A stretch of 32,060 bases of DNA from an uncultured Bacteroidales bacterium (GTDB lineage Bacteria > Bacteroidota > Bacteroidia > Bacteroidales > Paludibacteraceae): positions 1 through 32,060 of the forward strand of contig CALFTM010000002.1 of the NCBI GenBank assembly GCA_937916355.1, written 5' to 3'. Of the stretch, positions 24,473 to 32,057 are shown piece after piece. Within the stretch, counting starts at the first letter, position 1. Each line of letters starts with the position of its first letter. A model generated the notes under the pieces. The model searched no databases. It was not told the DNA's origin and saw nothing but the letters and a program-made list of their open reading frames with translations. Position numbers and translations under genes: made by a program.

Positions 24473-25486
24473 ATGGCAATTGTTTTACCATCAGAATGGA
24501 CTCGACAAAGTGCGGTCATGTTGACATGGCCTCATGAAGAGACAGATTGGAATTATGTTTTAGAAGATGTTACCAAATGTTACATCTCCATCGCGCATGA
24601 GATCGCAAAAAGAGAGAATTTGTTGATTGTATGTCGTGATGAACATAAGGTTCGTTCGCTACTTGAAGATATTCAAGATAAGATCACTTTTTGCTCGGTG
24701 GAGACGAATGACACATGGGCGCGTGACCATGGACCGATTTCTCTGTTTGTTGAGGGAGAGCCGGTGATTTACGATTTCCAATTTAATGGTTGGGGATTGA
24801 AATTCGCTTCCAATTATGATAACCAGATTACAAGAAGATTGTATGATGGAGGAATTTTTTCACCTCAGGTGGGTTATTATAATATGTTGCATTATGTTTT
24901 GGAAGGCGGCAGTATCGAATCCGATGGAGAAGGTACGCTCATGACCACATCCGAATGCCTTCTCTCGCCCAACCGAAACCAATTGAGTAGGGAAGAGGTG
25001 GAGGAGTATTTGAAAAACATCTTCGGATTAAAACGTGTGCTTTGGTTGGATAATGGTTATCTGGCTGGAGATGATACGGACAGTCATGTCGACACGTTGG
25101 CGAGGTTTTGTTCTGTAGATACGATTGCTTATGTCAAGTGTGAAGATGAAAGCGATGAGCATTTCGAGGAGTTGCAGATGATGGAGGAGGAACTGAAAAA
25201 CTTTCGTCAGCTGAATGGAGAACCCTACAAGCTTGTGCCTCTTCCGATGCCGACTGCACAGTTTGAAGATGATTTTAGATTGCCGGCGACTTATGCGAAT
25301 TTTTTAATCATCAATGAGGCAGTTTTGGTTCCCATCTATAACTGTCCGGAAGATTCTATTGCATTGGAACGCTTAAAGACCGCCTTCCCCGATAGGGAGA
25401 TTGTCGGTATTGATTGTTCGGTTTTGATTCGTCAACATGGTTCTCTGCATTGCGTGACGATGCAGTTGCCAGAAAAATTATTTTAA
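24473..25486 (+). CDS. aguA: Agmatine deiminase
   Basis: The 337-residue protein belongs to the peptidyl-arginine-deiminase-like family (PAD_porph). It hydrolyses agmatine to N-carbamoylputrescine and ammonia, the first step of the route completed by the amidase at 26844. The start LPSEWTRQSAVMLTWPHEETDW and TWARDHGPISLF are family patterns, LEGGSIESDGEGTLMTT carries catalytic residues, and C327 in QHGSLHCVTMQ is the nucleophile. No signal peptide, so cytosolic. The flavodoxin lipoprotein gene starts 2 bases after its stop codon. The start codon is preceded by a terminator-like hairpin and not by a visible ribosome-binding site. Confidence 0.93.
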   Translation: MAIVLPSEWTRQSAVMLTWPHEETDWNYVLEDVTKCYISIAHEIAKRENLLIVCRDEHKVRSLLEDIQDKITFCSVETNDTWARDHGPISLFVEGEPVIYDFQFNGWGLKFASNYDNQITRRLYDGGIFSPQVGYYNMLHYVLEGGSIESDGEGTLMTTSECLLSPNRNQLSREEVEEYLKNIFGLKRVLWLDNGYLAGDDTDSHVDTLARFCSVDTIAYVKCEDESDEHFEELQMMEEELKNFRQLNGEPYKLVPLPMPTAQFEDDFRLPATYANFLIINEAVLVPIYNCPEDSIALERLKTAFPDREIVGIDCSVLIRQHGSLHCVTMQLPEKLF

Positions 25487-25488
25487 AT

Positions 25489-26433
25489 ATGAAGCATTTG
25501 AAGTTTATATCTAATTATCTCTGTCTTTTATTTGTTCTATTGTTCTCTTTGAGCATAATTAGTTGTTCGTCCAAACCAAAATCCGGAGATGAGTTAATAA
25601 AGCCAAACGATGAGTTAATTGAGATAATGAAAAGGCGTGATTCCATTCAGAAGCATCATAATTTGACATTGCATACAGTGAAAAAAAGAAGAGATGCTAA
25701 AGTTTTGGTGCTATATTACTCACAGTTTGGAGCGACGCAGAAATTAGCAGTTGGGGTTAAGGGTTGCTTAGGCTGTGATATAGAGCAGATTGATGTCGAA
25801 AATCCATACAATGGAACTTACGAGGAGACGATCGAGCGTTGTAAAAATGAAAAAGAAATATCTAAACTTCGCCCGTTGAAATCTGTTATTGCAAATTATG
25901 ATGTGATAATATTATGTTATCCGATATGGTTTGGTACTTATGCCCCTCCGATTGAAGCCCTCATAGCAGAAGAGGATTTTGAAGGTAAAGAGATCGTTCC
26001 GTTCTGTACATTTGGCAGTGGTGGTTTAGAGTCCAGTGTGGCTGATTTAAAGAAAAAACTTCCTAAAGCGAAAATCCATGATGGCTACGGTGTGAGAAAT
26101 GCCCGTATTGATAAGGCAAGGACAGAGTATCCTCGTTATTTAGTATTATTGGATCTATTGGAAGGTTCTGTTTTTGAAGATGAAGTGCCATATTCAGAGC
26201 CAGAGTTGGTGACAGAGGAGGATGTGCGAATTTTTAATGAAGCTTGTGGTGATTATCCTTATCCGATTGGAACACCGATTAAAGTGGGAAAAAGAGATTA
26301 TGCTGGAAGTATCGACTATCTATTCCACGCAGAAAGCAAGGATAAGAATGGAAATCCAACGAAGGCGCTTGTTTATATCTCTTTGAGAAAAAAAGAGGGG
26401 GCGAAAGCCGAATTTACTAAAGTTGTCAGATAA
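25489..26433 (+). CDS. Flavodoxin-domain lipoprotein with a cystatin-like C-terminal region
   Basis: I use the ATG at 25489 because it gives a lipoprotein signal (hydrophobic stretch, IISC with C26); the earlier in-frame start lies within agmatine deiminase. The 314-residue protein has a flavodoxin domain at about 70-205: VLVLYYSQFGATQKLA (phosphate loop region), VIILCYPIWFGTYAPPI, VPFCTFGSGGLESSV. It should bind FMN and act in electron transfer or quinone reduction outside the cytoplasm. Residues 242-314 are extra for the family. They align with the next gene product over TEED..IF, PIKV, five residues, AG, then Y.F.E and VY. I infer a diverged cystatin-like domain here, without the QVVAG residues (KRDYAG instead). 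Spacing of 2 bases on both sides shows tight co-transcription. Confidence 0.85.
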   Translation: MKHLKFISNYLCLLFVLLFSLSIISCSSKPKSGDELIKPNDELIEIMKRRDSIQKHHNLTLHTVKKRRDAKVLVLYYSQFGATQKLAVGVKGCLGCDIEQIDVENPYNGTYEETIERCKNEKEISKLRPLKSVIANYDVIILCYPIWFGTYAPPIEALIAEEDFEGKEIVPFCTFGSGGLESSVADLKKKLPKAKIHDGYGVRNARIDKARTEYPRYLVLLDLLEGSVFEDEVPYSEPELVTEEDVRIFNEACGDYPYPIGTPIKVGKRDYAGSIDYLFHAESKDKNGNPTKALVYISLRKKEGAKAEFTKVVR

Positions 26434-26435
26434 GT

Positions 26436-26819
26436 ATGAAGAATAAGATGGTTTTATCTATATGTGTCGCTATGGTTTTAGGAAGTTGCTCTTCTGAACA
26501 AAAGGTTCATAGTACAGAAGAACTTCAAATGTCGCAAAATGTAGTGCCGACTTATGTTGAAAAACAGATGGTGGGGGCTTATGGCGATTATCGAGAAGTT
26601 ACAGAAGAGGAGAGCCAACTCTTTTATGACACATATAATGATGAATTGAAGTTGAAGCCGATAAAGGTTGCCACTCAAGTGGTTGCCGGTATGAACTACT
26701 CCTTTATATGTGAATGCGTGGATAATGCAGAAGAACACTTTAAGGTTGTGATTTACAAACCTATCGAGGCTATTAAAAAACCGAGTGTGACTTCGGTAGA
26801 ACCATTTTTTGAATTTTAA
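26436..26819 (+). CDS. Cystatin-like lipoprotein
   Basis: The 127-residue protein has a lipoprotein signal (VLGSC, C18). The mature part resembles a cystatin: glycines near the start of the domain (MVGAYGDY, 45-52), a helix-like segment (EVTEEESQLFYDTYNDEL), then PIKVATQVVAGMNY with Q81-V-V-A-G85, the hallmark inhibitory loop of cystatins and stefins (QVVAG.NY), and a following strand FKVVIYKPI. Known cystatins block papain-type cysteine proteases by inserting the N-terminal glycine region and the QVVAG loop. Inhibition is inferred from the motif only. The gene starts 2 bases after the flavodoxin lipoprotein gene, whose C-terminus looks related, and ends 24 bases before the amidase gene. Confidence 0.8.
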   Translation: MKNKMVLSICVAMVLGSCSSEQKVHSTEELQMSQNVVPTYVEKQMVGAYGDYREVTEEESQLFYDTYNDELKLKPIKVATQVVAGMNYSFICECVDNAEEHFKVVIYKPIEAIKKPSVTSVEPFFEF

Positions 26820-26843
26820 AATTTCATATAAATCTAAAAAGAC

Positions 26844-27719
26844 ATGAAAATAGGATTGATACAACAACATAATACCTCCGACCTTAAAAATAATGTTGAG
26901 AGGTTGCAACAAAAAGTTAGAGAATGTGCTTCCAATGGGGCGCAGTTGGTTGTTTTGCAGGAGTTGCACAACGGACTCTATTTTTGTCAGGAAGAAGATG
27001 TGAACCAATTTGACTTGGCGGAGACGATTCCCGGCCCTTCCACGGAGAGTTTCGGTGCTTTGGCAAAAGAGTTGGGTGTGGTTATTGTCTTATCGTTATT
27101 TGAAAAAAGGGCTGTTGGGTTGTATCATAATACCGCAGTCGTGATTGAGAAAGATGGCACGATCGCAGGAAAATATAGGAAGATGCACATTCCGGATGAT
27201 CCTGCATATTATGAGAAATTCTATTTCACCCCCGGAGACTTAGGTTTTAATCCTATCCAGACATCCGTAGGAAAATTAGGAGTGCTTGTTTGTTGGGATC
27301 AATGGTATCCGGAAGCAGCCCGTCTGATGGCGTTGGCTGGTGCGGATTTGTTGATTTATCCTACAGCGATAGGCTGGGAGAGTACCGATAGCGAAGCCGA
27401 AAAAGAGCGTCAGAAAAATGCGTGGGTCATTTCTCAAAGAGGTCATGCCGTGGCAAACGGTCTTCCTGTAGTGTCTGTCAATCGTGTGGGTTATGAGGCA
27501 GACCCGTCTGGAGTCACCAATGGCATCACGTTTTGGGGCAATAGTTTTGTGGCAGGACCTCAAGGAGAGTTGTTGGCACAATTCTCCAATACCGAAGAAG
27601 AGGTGAAAGTGGTCGAAGTGTCGTTAGAGCGTTCAGAAGATGTGCGTAGGATATGGCCATTCCTGCGAGACAGGCGCATTGATGCATACGGAGAGATATT
27701 GCGACGTTTCAGAGATTGA
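26844..27719 (+). CDS. aguB: N-carbamoylputrescine amidase
   Basis: The 291-residue nitrilase-superfamily enzyme hydrolyses N-carbamoylputrescine to putrescine, CO2 and ammonia. The catalytic triad is E40 (LQELHNGLYF), K113 (KYRKMHIPDD) and C150 (LVCWDQWYPEAARLMAL). WESTDSEAEKERQKNAWVISQRGHAVANGLPV is typical of this subfamily. Cytosolic. With agmatine deiminase it converts agmatine to putrescine; the arginine decarboxylase that would supply agmatine is not in the window. It is the last gene of the four-gene cluster; a weak inverted repeat (TCAAC/GTTGA, 27743-27760) with T-rich DNA follows. Confidence 0.95.
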   Translation: MKIGLIQQHNTSDLKNNVERLQQKVRECASNGAQLVVLQELHNGLYFCQEEDVNQFDLAETIPGPSTESFGALAKELGVVIVLSLFEKRAVGLYHNTAVVIEKDGTIAGKYRKMHIPDDPAYYEKFYFTPGDLGFNPIQTSVGKLGVLVCWDQWYPEAARLMALAGADLLIYPTAIGWESTDSEAEKERQKNAWVISQRGHAVANGLPVVSVNRVGYEADPSGVTNGITFWGNSFVAGPQGELLAQFSNTEEEVKVVEVSLERSEDVRRIWPFLRDRRIDAYGEILRRFRD

Positions 27720-27728
27720 ACTGGGGAA

Positions 27729-27781
27729 TTATTCACAAGTTTTCAACAATGGGCGGTTGATAATTTCCTTTCTGTGAAAAT
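27729..27781. promoter_or_regulatory. Cluster of DnaA-box-like 9-mers upstream of parA
   Basis: TTATTCACA (27729-27737) fits TTWTNCACA exactly. TTTTCAACA (27740-27748) and minus-strand ATTTTCACA (27773-27781) have one mismatch each, and minus-strand TTATCAACC (27756-27764) has two. Four such sites in 53 bases is suggestive in AT-rich DNA, but not proof. Confidence 0.35.
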
Positions 27782-27823
27782 CAGGACATTACAAGTTCAA
27801 GTATTATAAGAGCTCATTTTGCT

Positions 27824-27854
27824 TCTGAATAGTTCTAAAAAAATGCTATATTTG
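27824..27854 (+). promoter_or_regulatory. Bacteroides-type promoter of parA
   Basis: TATATTTG at 27847-27854 is a perfect -7 box; TCTG at 27824-27827 is a one-mismatch -33 box with a 19-base spacer. Transcription would start about 10 bases before the ATG at 27875. Confidence 0.6.
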
Positions 27855-27874
27855 CCGACAGAAAAATTGAATCT

Positions 27875-28675
27875 ATGGGAAAGATAATTTCATTAGCAAA
27901 TCAAAAAGGTGGAGTTGGTAAGACAACTACGACTGTTAACCTTGCGGCATCATTGGCTGTGTTGGAAAAGAAAGTGTTGGTGGTCGATGTAGACCCTCAG
28001 GCAAGTGCTTCTTCTACATTTGGTTATGATGTCCGTAATTTAGAACATACAGATAAAACGATTTATCAATGTCTTTTGGGATTGATAGATCCTCATGAAG
28101 CCATTTTTGATACTGAGTTGGAAAATGTGAAGATCATTCCTTCTCATATTGATTTGGTAGGTGCGGAAGTCGAGCTTGTAGGAATGCAAAATCGGGAGAT
28201 GTATCTAAAGCGTGCGCTTGAGCCATTGAAGGAGGAGTTTGATTTTATTTTAATAGACTGTTCTCCATCGTTAGGATTGATAACACTGAATGCTTTAACA
28301 GCGACAGATTCTGTCATCATCCCTGTTCAGTGTGAATACTACGCTTTGGAGGGAATCTCAAAATTGCTTAATACGTTGAAGATCGTTAAAGGAAAGTTGA
28401 ATCCGGATTTGGAGATAGAAGGTTTCCTATTGACGATGTATGATGCTCGTACACGTTTGAACAACCAAGTGGTAGAGGATGTGCGCGCTCATTTCGATGA
28501 TATGGTCTTTAAGACGATTATCCAAAGGAATATCAAATTGAGTGAGGCTCCAAGTTTTCATAAGCCGGTTATCACGCATGATGCAGAGTCTAAGGGTGCG
28601 ATTTGTTATATGCAACTTGCAAATGAGTTGTTGGAGAACAACAAGCCTGAGGAGGAGAGTGTTGAAGCTCAATAA
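27875..28675 (+). CDS. parA: ParA chromosome-partitioning ATPase
   Basis: The 266-residue protein is a Soj/ParA Walker-type ATPase. The deviant Walker A motif KGGVGKTT (11-18) includes the signature lysine, DVDPQASAS is the switch region, and FILIDCSPSLGLITLNAL is Walker B. There is no N-terminal DNA-binding domain, as in chromosomal ParA. It binds DNA non-specifically and is triggered by ParB to move the origin region. parB follows 15 bases after its stop codon. Confidence 0.96.
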   Translation: MGKIISLANQKGGVGKTTTTVNLAASLAVLEKKVLVVDVDPQASASSTFGYDVRNLEHTDKTIYQCLLGLIDPHEAIFDTELENVKIIPSHIDLVGAEVELVGMQNREMYLKRALEPLKEEFDFILIDCSPSLGLITLNALTATDSVIIPVQCEYYALEGISKLLNTLKIVKGKLNPDLEIEGFLLTMYDARTRLNNQVVEDVRAHFDDMVFKTIIQRNIKLSEAPSFHKPVITHDAESKGAICYMQLANELLENNKPEEESVEAQ

Positions 28676-28690
28676 TTTATAAAAGAAATT

Positions 28691-29647
28691 ATGTCGAAGA
28701 AAAGTTTAGGTGGTCTAAATAGTGGATTGGGAGACATGGGGGTCGGACCTTTTTCTAAGAAGAAAGGGGGCGGACTGAGTGCCTTGATGGGAAGCGGAGA
28801 GGATGAGAAGGTCGAAGGAGCTTCATCCATCAGCGAGATACCGTTGACTGAAATAGAGGCGAATCCCGATCAGCCTCGTCGTGAGTTTGATGAGGATGCG
28901 CTGAATGATTTGGCGGAGTCTATCAAACAGATTGGTGTCATCCAACCGATAACGCTTCGTAAGGTTGCGGATCATAAATACCAGATCATTGCCGGAGAAC
29001 GCCGTTTTAGGGCTTCTCAGTTGGCTGGTATGACCGCTATTCCTGCTTATGTGCGTGAGGCTACGGATGAGCAGATGGCGGAAATGGCTTTGGTTGAGAA
29101 TATTCAACGTGAAGACCTCAATGCAATTGAAATCGCTTTGTCATATAAGAACTTGATGTCGCTTTGCAACTATACGCAAGACCAGTTGAGTGAGCGTGTG
29201 GGGAAAAATCGTGCGACAATCGCCAACTATGTCAGATTGTTATCTCTTCCGGCAGAAATCCAACTTGGTTTGAAGGAGAAGAAGATTGATATGGGGCATG
29301 CAAGGGGATTGCTTCAAGCAAAGGATTCTGTTGATCAGTTGAAGATTTATGAAGAGATACTGAAAAGCGGACTTTCAGTTCGTAAGGTGGAGGAGATGGC
29401 TCGTAATATGAATCTTGGAAATGATGTGACAGTTCAAAATGAACCGAAAAAATCGAAACAAGAGTCTGTCTCGGAGGAGTATGGCGTGATGAAAGAGCGT
29501 TTGTCTTCACTTTTTGGTACAAACGTGGATTTGTCCGTCAACGCAAAGGGAAAAGGGAAAATTTCCATTTCTTTCAAAAATGATGAAGAGTTGGCTAAAA
29601 TCATGGAGGTGTTGGATTCCATGGGTAGTAATAGTGAAATAATTTGA
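28691..29647 (+). CDS. parB: ParB chromosome-partitioning protein
   Basis: The 318-residue protein has a Gly/Lys-rich N-terminal tail of about 45 residues, then the ParB/Spo0J CTP-binding domain (IPLTEIEANPDQPRREF; IIAGERRFRASQLAGM; ALVENIQREDLNAIE). A helix-turn-helix follows (YTQDQLSERVGKNRATIANYVRLLSLP), and the C-terminal dimerization part lies beyond a Lys/Ser-rich linker. It loads at parS and spreads as a CTP-dependent clamp. By eye I saw no full parS site in the window. Confidence 0.95.
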   Translation: MSKKSLGGLNSGLGDMGVGPFSKKKGGGLSALMGSGEDEKVEGASSISEIPLTEIEANPDQPRREFDEDALNDLAESIKQIGVIQPITLRKVADHKYQIIAGERRFRASQLAGMTAIPAYVREATDEQMAEMALVENIQREDLNAIEIALSYKNLMSLCNYTQDQLSERVGKNRATIANYVRLLSLPAEIQLGLKEKKIDMGHARGLLQAKDSVDQLKIYEEILKSGLSVRKVEEMARNMNLGNDVTVQNEPKKSKQESVSEEYGVMKERLSSLFGTNVDLSVNAKGKGKISISFKNDEELAKIMEVLDSMGSNSEII

Positions 29648-29654
29648 TAGAAGG

Positions 29655-30428
29655 TTGTTGGATTTTATATTTCGCATAATATTAACATTCTTCTTGTGCT
29701 CGTTTACGGTGGCAGTTCAGGCGAGTACAGAGGTTGGTCAGAGTCCTCAGGAGGGTGACTCTGTAGCCATTTCTGTTGCTCCGGTTTTGGTGGAGGTTGA
29801 CGAGAAGGTGGTTGATGAGCAGCTGGTCGTTGAAAATGATTCTGTTGCAGCGGATAGTGAGGTTCAGGACAGACGTTCGAAAAGAGAGTTGAGAAGGAAG
29901 GAGTTCTTGCTCGAGAAAGACTATTTTAAGCCAGATGCCAAACGTGCCACATGGTATGCGTTGGTATGTCCCGGTTTGGGGCAGATTTATAACAGAAGTT
30001 ATTGGAAGCTACCCATATTGTATGGAGGAATTTTGACGTTCTCCTATTTCATCGGGTGGAACGGACGAATGTACAATGAGTACCATAACGCCTATCGAGA
30101 TATTTTGGACAATGATCCGTTGACTTGCAGTTATGAGAAGATGGTGTCGGATTATACTGGAGATCAAGAGTGGTTAAAGTCGACGTTAAAATCCCGAACC
30201 AATCGTTATCGCAGATATAGAGATATTTGCGCGTTTGGTGTGGTGGCATTCTATTTGGTGAGTGTGATTGATGCGTTTGTTGATGCGCATTTGTATGATT
30301 TTACTGTGACGGACGATCTCTCCATGAGGGTAGAGCCGGTTTTGAATATGTATGATTTTGGAAAGCCTGCCTTGGAAGATCCTAAATCTATGGTCTTAGG
30401 GGTGCAGTGCAGTTTCCAATTTAAATAA
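29655..30428 (+). CDS. DUF5683 domain membrane protein
   Basis: The product has about 257 residues. No ATG lies between the upstream in-frame stop (29640-29642) and the signal peptide, so it must start with TTG at 29655 or 29658, just after GAAGG. The N-terminus (LDFIFRIILTFFLCSFTVAVQA) is a signal peptide or membrane anchor. An acidic stretch follows (to about 75), then the conserved DUF5683 part: ATWYALVCPGLGQIYNRSYWKLPILYGGILTFSYFIGWNG with a membrane helix, YRRYRDICAFGVVAFYLVSVIDAFVDAHL with a second, and a C-terminal segment ending VQCSFQFK. Function unknown; the family is regularly found between parB and a lytic transglycosylase gene in Bacteroidota (from memory). Confidence 0.88.
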   Translation: MLDFIFRIILTFFLCSFTVAVQASTEVGQSPQEGDSVAISVAPVLVEVDEKVVDEQLVVENDSVAADSEVQDRRSKRELRRKEFLLEKDYFKPDAKRATWYALVCPGLGQIYNRSYWKLPILYGGILTFSYFIGWNGRMYNEYHNAYRDILDNDPLTCSYEKMVSDYTGDQEWLKSTLKSRTNRYRRYRDICAFGVVAFYLVSVIDAFVDAHLYDFTVTDDLSMRVEPVLNMYDFGKPALEDPKSMVLGVQCSFQFK

Positions 30429-30431
30429 TTT

Positions 30432-31799
30432 ATGATGAGACGTTTTATAGGAGTATTGCTTTTTGCTGTTTGTGTGAGTACTAATGTTTATGCGAAAAGA
30501 GAGCAGAGGCAAGTGAGAAAAGAGGCAGAGAAGGAATTAGTGCAAAATGATGAAACAAAACCTGATTCCATTGCAGAGGAGGAGCGTATGATGGATTCCA
30601 TGTTGCTCTCAACGATTGATACGACCCATCAAGTGGTGTCGGATGATGGGATGCCGGTTGATTTTGATAACAAATTGCAGAGGCTTCTGAATGTTTACCA
30701 TGGTTCTGTGTTGGAGTCTGATTGTGTGACGGATAGTATCGGACCAGTTTTTTCTGATTCTGTCTATATTGAGCGGTTGAAGAAGATTCCGGCTGTCTTT
30801 GAATTGGTTTATAATCCCGTCGTGAAAAAATACATCGAGCTTTATACTATGCGTCGTCGTAAGCAGATGTCTTATATGTTGGGGGTGGGCAACTACTACT
30901 TCCCGATTTTTGAACAGGCTTTGGATGCGTTGGATTTGCCGATGGAGTTGAAATACTTGCCGGTGATTGAATCTGCGCTGAATCCGCGTGCCTATTCGGT
31001 TGCTGGAGCTTCTGGTTTGTGGCAGTTCATGTATGGAACAGGAAAAATTTATGGTTTGCAGGGGAATAGTTTGGTCGATGAAAGAAGAGATCCTATAAAA
31101 GCGACGAATGCTGCTGTACGGTTCTTGCGCGATTTGTACAAAATGTATGGTGATTGGGCGATGGTGATTGCGGCATATAATTGTGGCCCGGGCAATGTCA
31201 ATAAGGCGATCAAACGTTCTGGCGGAAAAAAAGATTATTGGTCGATCTACCCATATTTGCCTAAGGAGACGAGAGGGTATGTGCCTGCCTTCATCGCAGC
31301 GACCTATGCGATGACTTACCACAAGGAGCATAAGATTTGTCCGACCCGTATGGAGTTGCCATACGTTTGTGATACTGTTGTATTGAAGGATAGGATGCAC
31401 TTGGAGCAGATCTCTTCTGTGCTGGGTATTGACATCGAGACATTGAGGAATATGAACCCTCAATACCGAAAGGATATTATACCGGGAAATGGAGAGGCTT
31501 ACACGCTCTGTTTGCCTGAAAATAAGGTCGGTTCTTTCATTGATATGAAGGATTCCATCATGGCATATAAAGCAGACTCCTTCAGTGTGGTAACGAAGGT
31601 GGTGGTGCTTCCTGCCAAGGCAGACCCATACTATCGTGCAGGTGGAGGTGCTGTGAAAAAGGGTGTTTATGTCGTGAAAAGAGGAGATACGCTTTCGGGT
31701 ATTGCCCAAAGGAGAAAAGTATCGATTGCAAAGATAAAAAAATGGAATAATTTGAAGTCTGACAGGATCTACATCGGTCAGAAATTGAGAATTTATTAA
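30432..31799 (+). CDS. mltD: MltD-like membrane-bound lytic transglycosylase with LysM
   Basis: The 455-residue protein has a signal peptide (MMRRFIGVLLFAVCVSTNVYA), then an acidic linker and helical N-terminal region. The SLT domain has its catalytic glutamate at E180 (LPVIESALNPRAYS), with ASGLWQFMYGTGKIYGL and VIAAYNCGPGNVNKAI. A LysM-like segment that looks degenerate follows (about 320-370). The clear C-terminal LysM domain reads YVVKRGDTLSGIAQRRKVSIAKIKKWNNLKSDRIYIGQKLRIY. It cleaves the glycan strands of peptidoglycan with formation of 1,6-anhydro ends, in the periplasm. It starts 3 bases after the DUF5683 gene and is the last gene of the par cluster, followed by a terminator. ATG at 30435 is an equally possible start. 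Confidence 0.95.
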   Translation: MMRRFIGVLLFAVCVSTNVYAKREQRQVRKEAEKELVQNDETKPDSIAEEERMMDSMLLSTIDTTHQVVSDDGMPVDFDNKLQRLLNVYHGSVLESDCVTDSIGPVFSDSVYIERLKKIPAVFELVYNPVVKKYIELYTMRRRKQMSYMLGVGNYYFPIFEQALDALDLPMELKYLPVIESALNPRAYSVAGASGLWQFMYGTGKIYGLQGNSLVDERRDPIKATNAAVRFLRDLYKMYGDWAMVIAAYNCGPGNVNKAIKRSGGKKDYWSIYPYLPKETRGYVPAFIAATYAMTYHKEHKICPTRMELPYVCDTVVLKDRMHLEQISSVLGIDIETLRNMNPQYRKDIIPGNGEAYTLCLPENKVGSFIDMKDSIMAYKADSFSVVTKVVVLPAKADPYYRAGGGAVKKGVYVVKRGDTLSGIAQRRKVSIAKIKKWNNLKSDRIYIGQKLRIY

Positions 31800-31862
31800 T
31801 GGAGAGTTCTGTGATTCGCTGTTTCTAATTAAGAAAAGTTTAATCCAAGTTGATAATGTCAA

Positions 31863-31925
31863 CAAGGGAATAAAAATCCCAAGAGAGTGAGGTTTCCCCT
31901 TTTTCCCTTGGGATATTTTGTTTCT
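31863..31925 (+). terminator. Terminator of the par-mltD cluster with two alternative stems
   Basis: ATCCCAAG (31876-31883) pairs with CTTGGGAT (31907-31914), followed by a T-rich tail (ATTTTGTTTCTC). The upstream CAAGGGAA (31863-31870) is also perfectly complementary to TTCCCTTG (31903-31910), so the two stems compete for the same 3' strand. It lies about 65 bases after the mltD stop codon. Confidence 0.65.
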
Positions 31926-32024
31926 CTATAGATTCATGTCCTTCAACAATCAGTTGTCTGAAGAAGCATATAACCAAGGGACAATGGTGTGAAAATACTC
32001 TCTGTAGTTTGTATTCTACAATAA

Positions 32025-32057
32025 ATTGAGAGATATTTCAAAATTTCTTTATCTTTG
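32025..32057 (+). promoter_or_regulatory. Promoter of a gene beyond the right edge
   Basis: ATTG (32025-32028), 21 bases, then TATCTTTG (32050-32057), a perfect Bacteroides -7 box. The gene it serves starts outside the window. In 31926-32024 I see only a small hairpin (TGTAG/CTACA). Confidence 0.5.

Noticed and set aside
26478..27008. 176-residue antisense frame across the cystatin-like gene
   Set aside because: It spans two supported plus-strand genes, and its composition (Phe, Leu, His rich) is typical of antisense shadows.
30609..31865. 418-residue open frame antisense to mltD
   Set aside because: The plus strand encodes a full transglycosylase with intact catalytic and LysM motifs; the antisense translation is rich in Arg, His and Ile and has no domain.
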